Source: Streptomyces sp. ICC1
GTDB taxonomy: Bacteria > Actinomycetota > Actinomycetes > Streptomycetales > Streptomycetaceae
DNA: 64,000 nucleotides
Direction of reading: 5' to 3'
NCBI RefSeq assembly: GCF_003287935.1
Contig: NZ_CP030287.1
Span: forward strand, 5,597,022-5,661,021
Positions 39,201 to 45,597 of the stretch are shown here, piece by piece. The notes beneath the pieces were generated by a model. The model was not told where the DNA came from, made no database searches, and saw nothing but the letters and a program-made list of their open reading frames with translations. The position numbers were made by a program, and so were the translations under genes. Positions within the stretch are counted from its first letter, which is position 1; the number at the start of each line of letters is the position of its first letter.

Positions 39201-39462
39201 GGGCACTGGCGCCGGCGTGGGCGCTGGCAGCGGCGCCGGCGTGGGCACTGGCACTGGCGCCGACGTGGGCACGGGCAGCGGCACTGGCATCGGTGCCGGC
39301 ACTGGCTCCGGCACTGGCGCCGCCACTGGCTCCGGCCTCGGTGCCGGTTTCGGCCTCGGTCTCGGCCTCGGTCTCGGCCTCGGTTTCGACTCCGGTTCCC
39401 GCGGCGGCGTCACCGGTCTCGGGGTGGTTCCGCTGGTGCGGGATGGCCGGTGTGCCGTCCAT
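36220..39462 (-). CDS. AfsR/SARP-family regulator with NB-ARC and TPR domains and a long repeat N-terminus
   Basis: A 1,080-residue transcription factor. Residues 1 to about 108 are an Ala/Gly/Ser/Thr/Glu low-complexity tract (runs of ETEAETEA and ASAHAGA). The OmpR-type winged helix follows (about 110-200; ALLAVLLLRDGR to SRLRKIL), then the bacterial transcriptional activation domain (about 205-350), an NB-ARC ATPase with Walker A GIGGVGKTT near 415 and LLDNARD, and C-terminal TPRs (780-1080). This is the AfsR architecture, in which kinases often phosphorylate the protein and SARP domains bind heptameric repeats upstream of activated genes. The target genes are unknown. The start ATG has AGGGGGG upstream. 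It stands alone, divergent from an amidohydrolase with 153 bp between. Confidence 0.9.
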   Translation of the reverse strand: MDGTPAIPHQRNHPETGDAAAGTGVETEAETEAETEAETGTEAGASGGASAGASAGTDASAAARAHVGASASAHAGAAASAHAGASARAAASAHARASARAGAGVVENGTAGGNRFAVLGPIRAWRGAESLPSGTPQQRALLAVLLLRDGRTATAPELIDSIWGEDPPQQALATIRTYASRLRKILAPGLLVSESGGYAIRLPHPEALDLGIARTLAADAENARTEKGDRALARTLLARALNLWDGEPLAGVPGPHADTERTRLAEWRLQLLETRLDLDLELGHHAEAVSELTALTAAHPLRERLRELLMLALYRSGRQAEALAVYADTRRLLADELGVDPRPELAELQQRILRADAELARAEDPAPAAAPVHVRPAQLPATVSDFTGRASFVGELGAILAGAEGQVMAVSALAGIGGVGKTTLAVHVAHAARPHFPDGQLYVDLQGTEARPAEPEAVLGSFLRALGTPDASIPDSPAERAALYRSTLDGRRVLVLLDNARDAAQVRPLLPGTAGCAALVTSRVRMAGLAGAHLVDLDVMSPEEALQLFTRIVGAERVGAERQAALDVVGACGFLPLAIRIAASRLAARRTWTVSVLAAKLADERRRLDELQAGDLAVKATFELGYGQLEPQQQRAFRLLGLADGPDISLAAAAAVLDHPEHATEDLLEALVDCSLLESAAPGRYRFHDLVRLYARACAERDEQPPSERDAALDRLLDFYLATAAGVYGLERPGDRLIAHLSATRHPGLVFTEPRSAQDWLYAEADPLLACVRQAAVRTTGRHDLLRRAVDLLWAAKDLAESGANSKQYESAAIALRDAAEAARDPYAEGRARTTLTNTHLVAGRFAEADAEASRAMVLARTAGDLLPSCWAPNDRGIIAIYEGRYGDGERYLLEAISNFRADANYVGEASALCNLSRIHVEQGRLSSAIELAQQGIAIYDRMGLTLRLANGRYALGIALTKADRLSEAHSQLSKALSLFHENRQPLWEGVTHFRLAKVHLAARRPTLAASHAEQAIALRGIGGEWRRATVLTVLGRALRQLGQRDRARVCWRDAEVVFTQLKSPELAEVRALLAAEIAA
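39150..39400. repeat. Tandem low-complexity repeat at the 5' end of the AfsR-like gene
   Basis: Short GC-rich units repeat imperfectly (GGCACTGGC, GGCGCTGGC and variants), grading into six-base CTCGGT/CTCGGC tandems at about 39354-39384. All are in multiples of three, so the frame is kept and the encoded tract can vary in length without breaking the protein. It is a likely hypervariable site between strains. Confidence 0.8.
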
Positions 39463-39580
39463 CTGGTGTCCCCCCTGCCTTCCGTAGGTGTAAGGGTCAG
39501 TCTGCCCTGTGTTGCGCGTACACGTCAGTCCGTGGCGGACCCAGTCCTACCGGATCCAGAACCCGGCCCCTCCCAACTAG

Positions 39581-39595
39581 CTGACGGTTCGTCAG
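39581..39595. promoter_or_regulatory. Palindrome CTGACG-GTT-CGTCAG upstream of the amidohydrolase
   Basis: A perfect 6-3-6 inverted repeat ending 20 bases before the amidohydrolase start, in its core promoter or leader, where repressor binding would block transcription. It is typical in size for a TetR-family operator. No candidate regulator is adjacent except the AfsR-like protein, which binds a different type of site. Confidence 0.6.
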
Positions 39596-39615
39596 ATTGG
39601 CGCTACCGTGAGGAC

Positions 39616-40836
39616 ATGGAGACCTTCCCGAAGATCATCTCGGTGGACGACCACACGGTTGAGCCCCCTCACGTCTGGCGGGACCGGCTCCCGTCCAAGT
39701 ACCACGACGTCGGCCCCCGCGTCGTCCGCGCGCCCTTGAAGGAAATGACCTTCCTCGGAGGCAAGTTCGCCCCCGTCATGGGGGCCAAGGGCGACGACGG
39801 ACCGATAGGCGACTGGTGGGTGTACGAGGACCTGCACCGACCCCTCACCCGCCTCGACACGGCCGTCGGCTACGACCGCGACGAGATCAAGCTCGAAGTC
39901 ATCACGTACGAGCAGATGCGCCCGGGCTCCTTCTCGGTTCCCGACCGGCTCGCCGACATGGACGTCAACCACGTCCAGTCCGCCCTCTGCTTCCCGACCT
40001 TCCCGCGCTTCTGCGGCCAGACCTTCACCGAGGCCAAGGACCGCGAGCTCGGCCTGCTCGGCGTGCGCGCGTACAACGACTGGATGGTGGAGGAGTGGTG
40101 CGGCCCCGACGCGCGCGGCCGCCTCATCCCGCTCACCCTCGTCCCGCTCTGGGACGCCCGCCTCGCCGCCGCCGAGGTCCGCCGCAACGCGGCGCGCGGG
40201 GTCCGCGCGGTCGCCTTCTCGGAGATCCCGCCCCACCTCGGGCTCCCCTCCATCCACACGGACGACTGGGACCCCTTCCTGGAGGCGTGCAACGAGACCG
40301 GCACGGTCATCGCCATGCACATCGGCTCCTCCTCGCGCATGCCGTCCACCTCGGCGGACGCCCCGCCGGCCGTCGGCTCCACGATCACCTTCGCCAACTG
40401 CTGCTTCTCGATGGTGGACTGGCTGATGAGCGGCAAGTTCGAGCGCTTCCCGAACCTCAAGATCATGTACGCGGAGGGTCAGATCGGCTGGATCCCGTAC
40501 ATCCTGGAGCGCGCGAACGTGGTCTGGGAGGAGAACCGCGGCTGGGGCGGCGTCGCCGACAAGGTGCTGCGCCCGCCGTCCGAGCTCTTCGCCGAGCACG
40601 TCTTCGGCTGCTTCTTCGACGACGCCTTCGGCCTGAAGAATCTGGACTCGATCGGGGTCGGCAACGTCCTCTACGAGACGGACTACCCCCACTCGGACTC
40701 CACGTGGCCCAAGTCGAGGGAGGTCGGCGAGTCACAGATGGGCCACCTGGCGCCGGACGTGGTGGACCGCATCGTCCGCGGCAACGCGATCGACCTGCTG
40801 GGCCTGACCCCGGAGGGCCTCTGGCCGGGCGCGTGA
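39616..40836 (+). CDS. Amidohydrolase-2 family metal-dependent hydrolase/decarboxylase
   Basis: A 406-residue TIM-barrel enzyme of the amidohydrolase-2 (ACMSD-like) group. The start at 39616 has GAGG nearby (CCGTGAGGACATG). Typical features are the N-terminal VDDHTVEPPHVW motif, a metal-binding His pair equivalent near the start, and later segments MHIGSSSRMP (about 236) and ETDYPHSDSTW near the C-terminus, in which the conserved Asp and His are preserved. The family includes decarboxylases and hydrolases of aromatic or lactone-like acids, so the substrate is not predictable. The operator-like palindrome just upstream suggests inducible expression. A terminator hairpin follows about 100 bp downstream. 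Confidence 0.87.
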   Translation: METFPKIISVDDHTVEPPHVWRDRLPSKYHDVGPRVVRAPLKEMTFLGGKFAPVMGAKGDDGPIGDWWVYEDLHRPLTRLDTAVGYDRDEIKLEVITYEQMRPGSFSVPDRLADMDVNHVQSALCFPTFPRFCGQTFTEAKDRELGLLGVRAYNDWMVEEWCGPDARGRLIPLTLVPLWDARLAAAEVRRNAARGVRAVAFSEIPPHLGLPSIHTDDWDPFLEACNETGTVIAMHIGSSSRMPSTSADAPPAVGSTITFANCCFSMVDWLMSGKFERFPNLKIMYAEGQIGWIPYILERANVVWEENRGWGGVADKVLRPPSELFAEHVFGCFFDDAFGLKNLDSIGVGNVLYETDYPHSDSTWPKSREVGESQMGHLAPDVVDRIVRGNAIDLLGLTPEGLWPGA

Positions 40837-40936
40837 CCCGGGTCGCCCCGCACCGGATCCGGCCGCATCCGGGCCGCCCGCGCTCTGTTGGGCCGCACCC
40901 CGACCGGCAGCCCCCGGCCCAACCGCACGCAGGAGC

Positions 40937-40967
40937 GCCCCGACCGGCCAAGGCGGCCGGTCGGGGC
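40937..40967 (+). terminator. Hairpin terminator downstream of the amidohydrolase
   Basis: A perfect 13-bp stem (40937-40949 with 40955-40967) with a 5-nt loop. No T-tract. It separates the amidohydrolase unit from the island that begins with the direct repeat at 40988. Confidence 0.7.
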
Positions 40968-40987
40968 TGTCGCGTACCGCCGGGGTG

Positions 40988-41010
40988 CTAGAGCAGCCGG
41001 ATGTCGCAGA
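40988..41010. repeat. Left copy of a 23-bp direct repeat (island boundary candidate)
   Basis: These 23 bases are identical to 49863-49885. In both copies the complement encodes the C-terminal residues CDIRLL and a stop. The flanks of the two copies are otherwise dissimilar, so the identity is sharply bounded. See the findings on the bracketed island. Confidence 0.85.
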
Positions 41011-41231
41011 GGTGGACGGTGGACCCGTCGCCGAGGTGCTCCTCGACGACCTCGTGGATCCGGGCCATGGGCGGCCCGTAGTACCGCGCTTCGCCTTCGG
41101 CGGAGGTCCAGCTGCGATGGCCAACTGCGTTCCACGGCGACCGGACCGTCTCTCGCCGCGCCGGTACCTCGGTTCAGCGCGTCCAGCACGCGGCGCAGCG
41201 CGGCCTCCCGCGCTGGTGCGGGCGCTTTCAC
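40988..41231 (-). pseudogene. Frameshifted remnant of a small conserved gene
   Basis: Two coding-looking pieces lie in different frames on the minus strand. The 5' piece starts at GTG 41231 and reads VKAPAPAREAALRRVLDALN; the 3' piece reads RSWTSAEGEARYYGPPMARI, then HEVVEEHLGDGSTV, and ends CDIRLL at 40988. The distance of 244 bases is one more than a whole number of codons, so a single extra base would explain the break, near 41110-41125. I do not recognise the family. It faces the amidohydrolase terminator and is downstream of the HTH regulator gene at 41311. Confidence 0.55.
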
Positions 41232-41310
41232 GCACGCGCCGAGCCCCCGCCGAGCCGCTCCGGCCCCCACCCTCTTCGGCGTCCCGCGTCGGCCGGCCGG
41301 GCCTCATCAG

Positions 41311-42660
41311 CTAGTTGTGCAGGACGCCGGTGCGGGCGGCGATGCCTCGGAGTTCGGGTGTGGTGCGCCCGGAGAGCAGCAGGCCGGAGACGAGGGATTT
41401 CACAGCTGGGCGGGCGTGCGTTTCCTGGGGGGCCCAGTACTCGGCCTGGAGGAGAGCGCGGATGCACTCGTCTCGCCGGCCCCATTGTGCGAAGGCCTTC
41501 GCGCGGTCGGTGAAGTAGAGCGCGCGCCGTTCCGTGGTGGGGAGAGCTTGGGGGGCGAGAGCATCTGCTGCGGCGATGGCGGCTGAGGGATCTCCGGCGG
41601 TGTTCTCCGCCGAGATCAGGTGGAGCTGGACGGTGGCCCAGCTGAACCCGCCGTTGGTGTCCCGGAGGTGGGTGACGGCGCCCAGGCTCTTGGCGATGGC
41701 GGTGGCTTCGCTGGTCAGCTCGCGCATTCCGGCTTGATCGCGTTGGTGGGCGACGGTGTAGGCGGCGCACTGGACCAGCAGACCTCGCTGAGCGGTCCCG
41801 GCGTTTCCGAGTTCGCGCAGGGCCGGGTCGTCTGCGGCGTTCAGGGCAAGGGCCAGGGCCTGATCGTGCCAGCCCGCTTTGCGGGCGAGGACGGCCTGCT
41901 GGCGGGCCGCTTCCGCGACCGCGACGTGCGCCCCGCCGACGGCGGCGAACTGCCGGGCGCGGTCGGCTGCCATCCAGCCGAGTTGCGGCTCGTCGAGCTT
42001 GATGAGGATGCGCGTCGCCAGGAGGTAGGCCTGCGCCAGCACGGGGAAGTTGTCACTGTCGCCAGCAGACCGGTGCCCGGCGGAAATCAGGCGTGGGAGC
42101 CGAAGGGCGAGGCTGGAGTACTGGCAGTCGTTGAAGTCGGCCGAGGCGCGGTGCAGTTCTGCCGCGAGGCGGTCCAGGGGCGTGTCGGGGGCGGTGCGGT
42201 CCAGTCCCAGCATCGCGTCGCGCAGACCGGCGACGAGCGTCTCGCCGAGCCGTGCCTCTTCGGTCTTGGCCGGGGTGGCGCCGGCGACAGGGGCGCCCAT
42301 GGCGGCCGCCGCGGTGACCGCCAGGTTCGCGAGCAGCTGCCTTCGCGTGCGCACCGGGTCCTCTCCGTCTTCGCGCCCTGGGCTTCCCAGAGTAGGGGCG
42401 GGCAGGCTGGGATACGGCCCGGTTCGCTCACTGAGTGGATCCGGATCTGCACTCGTGGCCGGTGCGAGGCCGAGAGCCTGCGGTGGGATGCCGAGCACCC
42501 GGGCAAACCTCTGGAGCACGGAGACGTCCGTCATGGCGGACTTCCCGCGCTCCAGGCGGGATACCTGGGCGGCCGAGTAGCCGGTCAGCGACCCGAGCTC
42601 GGCCAGGGTCATGCCCTGGGTTCTACGCGTCCTGCGGACCACCTCGCCGGGTGTCGCCAT
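41311..42660 (-). CDS. XRE-family HTH regulator with helical C-terminus
   Basis: A 449-residue protein. The helix-turn-helix is at the very start (TPGEVVRRTRRTQGMTLAEL, then SAAQVSRLERGKSAM, about 3-50). A linker follows, with RTRRQLLANLAVTAAAAMGAPVAGA around 115-140, then an all-helical TPR-like region to the end. This arrangement is common for Streptomyces regulators next to accessory metabolic genes. The ATG at 42660 has AGGTGA upstream; an in-frame ATG at 42693 would add 11 residues. It is divergent from the aminotransferase gene, and the 246 bp between them contain the palindrome at 42765-42779, a likely operator for autoregulation and for the island genes. It lies inside the 23-bp direct repeats. 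Confidence 0.87.
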   Translation of the reverse strand: MATPGEVVRRTRRTQGMTLAELGSLTGYSAAQVSRLERGKSAMTDVSVLQRFARVLGIPPQALGLAPATSADPDPLSERTGPYPSLPAPTLGSPGREDGEDPVRTRRQLLANLAVTAAAAMGAPVAGATPAKTEEARLGETLVAGLRDAMLGLDRTAPDTPLDRLAAELHRASADFNDCQYSSLALRLPRLISAGHRSAGDSDNFPVLAQAYLLATRILIKLDEPQLGWMAADRARQFAAVGGAHVAVAEAARQQAVLARKAGWHDQALALALNAADDPALRELGNAGTAQRGLLVQCAAYTVAHQRDQAGMRELTSEATAIAKSLGAVTHLRDTNGGFSWATVQLHLISAENTAGDPSAAIAAADALAPQALPTTERRALYFTDRAKAFAQWGRRDECIRALLQAEYWAPQETHARPAVKSLVSGLLLSGRTTPELRGIAARTGVLHN

Positions 42661-42764
42661 GGGTGTCACCTGCGGCTTCCGAACTGCATCCATAACCCCG
42701 TCCCGGTGTAGCCGAGGCTGCGTGGGCCCCGCAGAGCAGGGGCTCGGCACGCGGCCGTCCGTAC

Positions 42765-42779
42765 TTGCACGAGATGCAA
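42765..42779. promoter_or_regulatory. Palindrome TTGCA-N5-TGCAA in the divergent promoter region
   Basis: TTGCA at 42765-42769 is perfectly inverted at 42775-42779, and a third half-site (TTGCA) follows at about 42785. It lies midway between the divergent HTH regulator gene and the aminotransferase gene, so the XRE-type protein is the natural candidate to bind it. Confidence 0.6.
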
Positions 42780-42906
42780 ACTCCTTGCAGCCCTATAGCT
42801 ACGCACTGTTGTACCGCGTCCTGGTGCGGTGGTCTTGGACTTGCCGCGGTCCACCAGCACCGCGCACTCCCCCACCCAGTGAGCACGCCCAAGAAGGGAC
42901 TTCTCC

Positions 42907-44205
42907 GTGGATCGGTACTTGCAGCATCGGGAACGTCTGCTGACGTCGTCCAGGCCTCTACCGGACTTCGAAGCCGTGGGATCGAACGGGCCCTGGCTGC
43001 ACCGCGCCGACGGCCACCGGGTCCTCGACGGATCGAGCGGCCTCCTCTGCGCGAACGTCGGGCAGAGCAGTCCCGCGGTCTTCTCCCGCATCGAGAGGCA
43101 GTTCTCCCGCTACTCGTTCGGCGGCGCCGCTGTCGTCCAGCCCCACATCCAGATGGAGCTGATGGACCGCCTGTGCCGCGTGGTGGGCCGACCGGAGGAC
43201 TCCGTCGCGCTGACCACGTGCGGGACTCTCGGCGTGGAGGTCGCGGTGGGCCTGGCCCGGAACATCGTGCGGGTCCGCGACGGGAAGCGGCGCGGGGACA
43301 TCCTGACCTCCAGCCTGTCGTACCACGGCAATTCCATGTTCACCCTCGGGGTCGCGGGCAACCAGATCCGCAACCCCCGTCCCGAAGACCGCTACGGTCT
43401 CGGCCCCGCCTTCCCTGCCCCCTACCCGCCGACGCACAGCCACGCCCACGAAGGGCACGGGTGTGACGCCTCGTGCGTCGAGGAGGTGGCGCGGGCGATC
43501 GACAGCAGGGACGCGGAGAACGTCGCCGCAGTCCTGATCGAGCCCATCAACGGGACCACGGGCGGCGCGTTCGTGCCCCCGGACGGATACCTGCGGCGGG
43601 TGTCGGAAGTCTGCCGAGAGCGCAGCGTCCTGGTCATCCACGACGAAGTCCTGACCGGTTTGTGGCGCACCGGCACGCCCCTGGCGAGTCATCACTGGGA
43701 TGGCTGCGAGCCCGACCTGGTCATCCTGTCCAAGGGCTTGGGCGCCGGCTACGTCGGCGTGGGCGCCGTACTGGTGTCGCCCGAGATCGCGCCGCTGCTG
43801 CGCCACAAGGACGTGGACCCGCTGCCCGCGATGGGCACCATGGCCACCCATCCCCTCCAGGCCGCGGCCTGCCTCGGAGTCCTGGACGAGCTCGAAGCGA
43901 TGGACTTCAGAGCCTTCGCCACTCGCGGAGAGCGCCTCGGAACGGCTCTGCGGTCCCTGACCGGCTGGGCGCCGGTGCGAGAGGTCCGGGGCGTCGGCCA
44001 CCTGTACGGGGTGGAGGTCGCCCCTGGCCTGCTCTGGCCCCTGATGGAGGAGTGCGAGCGGCGCGGCGTCTTCTTCTACCCGTTCACCGGAGCCGGTGAC
44101 CCGCGCAGCGAGGGCCTGGTCGTCGCGCCCCCGCTGAACTCCAGCGACGAGGACATCGACTTCCTGACGGCCGCGCTCACCGACGCGGTGGCCTCCCTCA
44201 GCTAG
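42907..44205 (+). CDS. Class III PLP-dependent aminotransferase
   Basis: A 432-residue fold-type I PLP enzyme starting at GTG 42907 with AAGAAGGGA upstream. Class III signatures are clear: LTTCGTLGVEVAVGLAR (cofactor phosphate region), SYHGNS, VIHDEVLTGLWRTG (the Asp that pairs with the pyridine nitrogen) and LSKGLGAGYVGVGAV with the Schiff-base Lys276. It is related to omega-amino acid or diamine aminotransferases. A His-rich insertion (HSHAHEGHGCDAS) lies around 178-190 and is unusual for the family. It is the first gene of a plus-strand series with the sirtuin-like gene 64 bp downstream, the UDP-sugar dehydrogenase, a GNAT and a reductase. The substrate is unknown. Confidence 0.9.
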   Translation: MDRYLQHRERLLTSSRPLPDFEAVGSNGPWLHRADGHRVLDGSSGLLCANVGQSSPAVFSRIERQFSRYSFGGAAVVQPHIQMELMDRLCRVVGRPEDSVALTTCGTLGVEVAVGLARNIVRVRDGKRRGDILTSSLSYHGNSMFTLGVAGNQIRNPRPEDRYGLGPAFPAPYPPTHSHAHEGHGCDASCVEEVARAIDSRDAENVAAVLIEPINGTTGGAFVPPDGYLRRVSEVCRERSVLVIHDEVLTGLWRTGTPLASHHWDGCEPDLVILSKGLGAGYVGVGAVLVSPEIAPLLRHKDVDPLPAMGTMATHPLQAAACLGVLDELEAMDFRAFATRGERLGTALRSLTGWAPVREVRGVGHLYGVEVAPGLLWPLMEECERRGVFFYPFTGAGDPRSEGLVVAPPLNSSDEDIDFLTAALTDAVASLS

Positions 44206-44269
44206 ACCACACCCGCCGCGTCCCGCCCTTGGGGACGGACCGTCTCGCATCAGAATCCGAGGACACGAC

Positions 44270-45514
44270 ATGCAGTTTCCCATCACGGTCATCGACCAGC
44301 TCGATGAGGCCCAGCTCCGCAAGTGGCACGACTTCTACGGGGTGACCGCGGACCGGCCCCGCTTCGAGGAGGAGGGCATCTGGAGGCGCACCCAGCAGGA
44401 GGAGACGGCCGCGAACTCCGGCTGGTCGGGCGAGGGCGACGCGCGGCGTCGCATCGTCCACTACTGGCACCAGTACGGGCTCGTGGACACCACGGCCGCG
44501 CCGGCCCTCGCCATGACGCAGATGTACCTCTACCACTCGGTGGCCGCGCCGCTGGCCGAGATCGAGGTGGCGTGGGAGGAGAACCACGCCATGCTGGCCG
44601 AGGGCGGCTGGAAGAAGGTCGGGCCGGGCCGGTTCGAGCTGGGTGATCTGCGCGTCCACATGATCCGCGTCGAAGAGCACCCGGAGGACCTGCGGGCAGG
44701 CCGCTGGCTTCCGGCGGACTATGAGGTCATCGACACTACGTTCACCTCCGTCAACACGTTCCCGCCCAGGGCGATCCGGCGCCGGCCGTGGGAGGTCCTG
44801 ACCCATGGGGTCCGGGTCAAGGACACCCCCGGACAGCCGGTCTACGCCGACGACCTGGCGCAGCTCACGGACTTCCTGCCGTTCCAGGTCGAGGTCGGCT
44901 GCGGCGTCTCCTACGAGGCCGGGATTCCGCCACTGCACCGGCTCCACGAGATGTACCACGTCAACGAGATCGAAGACGAGCAGCTGCGCAAGGGCTTCAC
45001 GTTCGTCCTCGCCCCAGGGAGGGACCCGCTGCTCGCGGAGATGTTCCTCGACACCGAGGACAAGGTGGCGGAGCTGTCAGACATGTACCGGGCCTGCTTC
45101 GACGCCGAGGTCACCCCGGCGTTGCGCACCCTGAGGCGGATGGAGGAGGCCGGGCACATGGTCGGCCCGTTCATCACGAACAACTTCGACGCGCTCGGCG
45201 CCCGCGCCGGGTTCGAGGAGCAGTTCATGCGCCGCTACGACCAGCGGATTCCGCCGGTCACCTTCCACCCCGAGGCGAAGGCCCTGGTCGTTCTCGGGCT
45301 GCACGCCGACCGCCGGTGGGTGGCCAAGCGGGCCCGCGCGGCCGGCCTCAAGGTGTTCCTCGTCGACCCGGAGGGCTTCCCCCGTCCGGACGGAACCTGG
45401 TTCGAGTACCCGCTGGAGGCCCCGCAGACCGGTGACGTCGTCGTACGGCAGACGGCCGCCGTCGCGATCAGCGAGCTGGAGCAACTGCTGAACCCCAACG
45501 CGACCAGCGCGTGA
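44270..45514 (+). CDS. Divergent sirtuin-like (SIR2-fold) protein with a novel N-terminal domain
   Basis: A 414-residue protein starting at ATG 44270 behind GAGGACACGAC. Residues 1 to about 195 form a domain I do not recognise, Trp/Glu/His-rich (HYWHQYGL, EENHAMLAEGGW). From 208 on, the pattern follows sirtuins: a nucleotide-binding start VEVGCGVSYEAGIPPL (GAGxSxxxGIPxF type, 209-221), FITNNFDALGARAG (301-313, equivalent to TQNxDxLHxxAG), ALVVLGLHADRR (338-349) and VFLVDPEG. The catalytic His of the HG motif seems replaced in MRRYDQR (Tyr323), and I see no zinc Cys tetrad. It may bind NAD or another nucleotide without normal deacetylase chemistry. The fold call is by eye and needs a profile search. 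Confidence 0.62.
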   Translation: MQFPITVIDQLDEAQLRKWHDFYGVTADRPRFEEEGIWRRTQQEETAANSGWSGEGDARRRIVHYWHQYGLVDTTAAPALAMTQMYLYHSVAAPLAEIEVAWEENHAMLAEGGWKKVGPGRFELGDLRVHMIRVEEHPEDLRAGRWLPADYEVIDTTFTSVNTFPPRAIRRRPWEVLTHGVRVKDTPGQPVYADDLAQLTDFLPFQVEVGCGVSYEAGIPPLHRLHEMYHVNEIEDEQLRKGFTFVLAPGRDPLLAEMFLDTEDKVAELSDMYRACFDAEVTPALRTLRRMEEAGHMVGPFITNNFDALGARAGFEEQFMRRYDQRIPPVTFHPEAKALVVLGLHADRRWVAKRARAAGLKVFLVDPEGFPRPDGTWFEYPLEAPQTGDVVVRQTAAVAISELEQLLNPNATSA

Positions 45515-45597
45515 AATGTGGGGCCGGGGAACGGCGCTAGCCTCTGGGCTCGTTCCCCGGCCCCGCCACGGGCCCCTCCCAGGATGAGAGTCAAGGA

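Noticed and set aside
36004..40836. 1,610-codon plus-strand open frame
   Set aside because: Only its last 406 codons (from ATG 39616) are the real amidohydrolase; the rest is antisense to the AfsR-like gene.
41620..42711. 363-codon plus-strand frame over the XRE gene
   Set aside because: Antisense to the helix-turn-helix gene at 41311-42660, which has family motifs and a ribosome-binding site.
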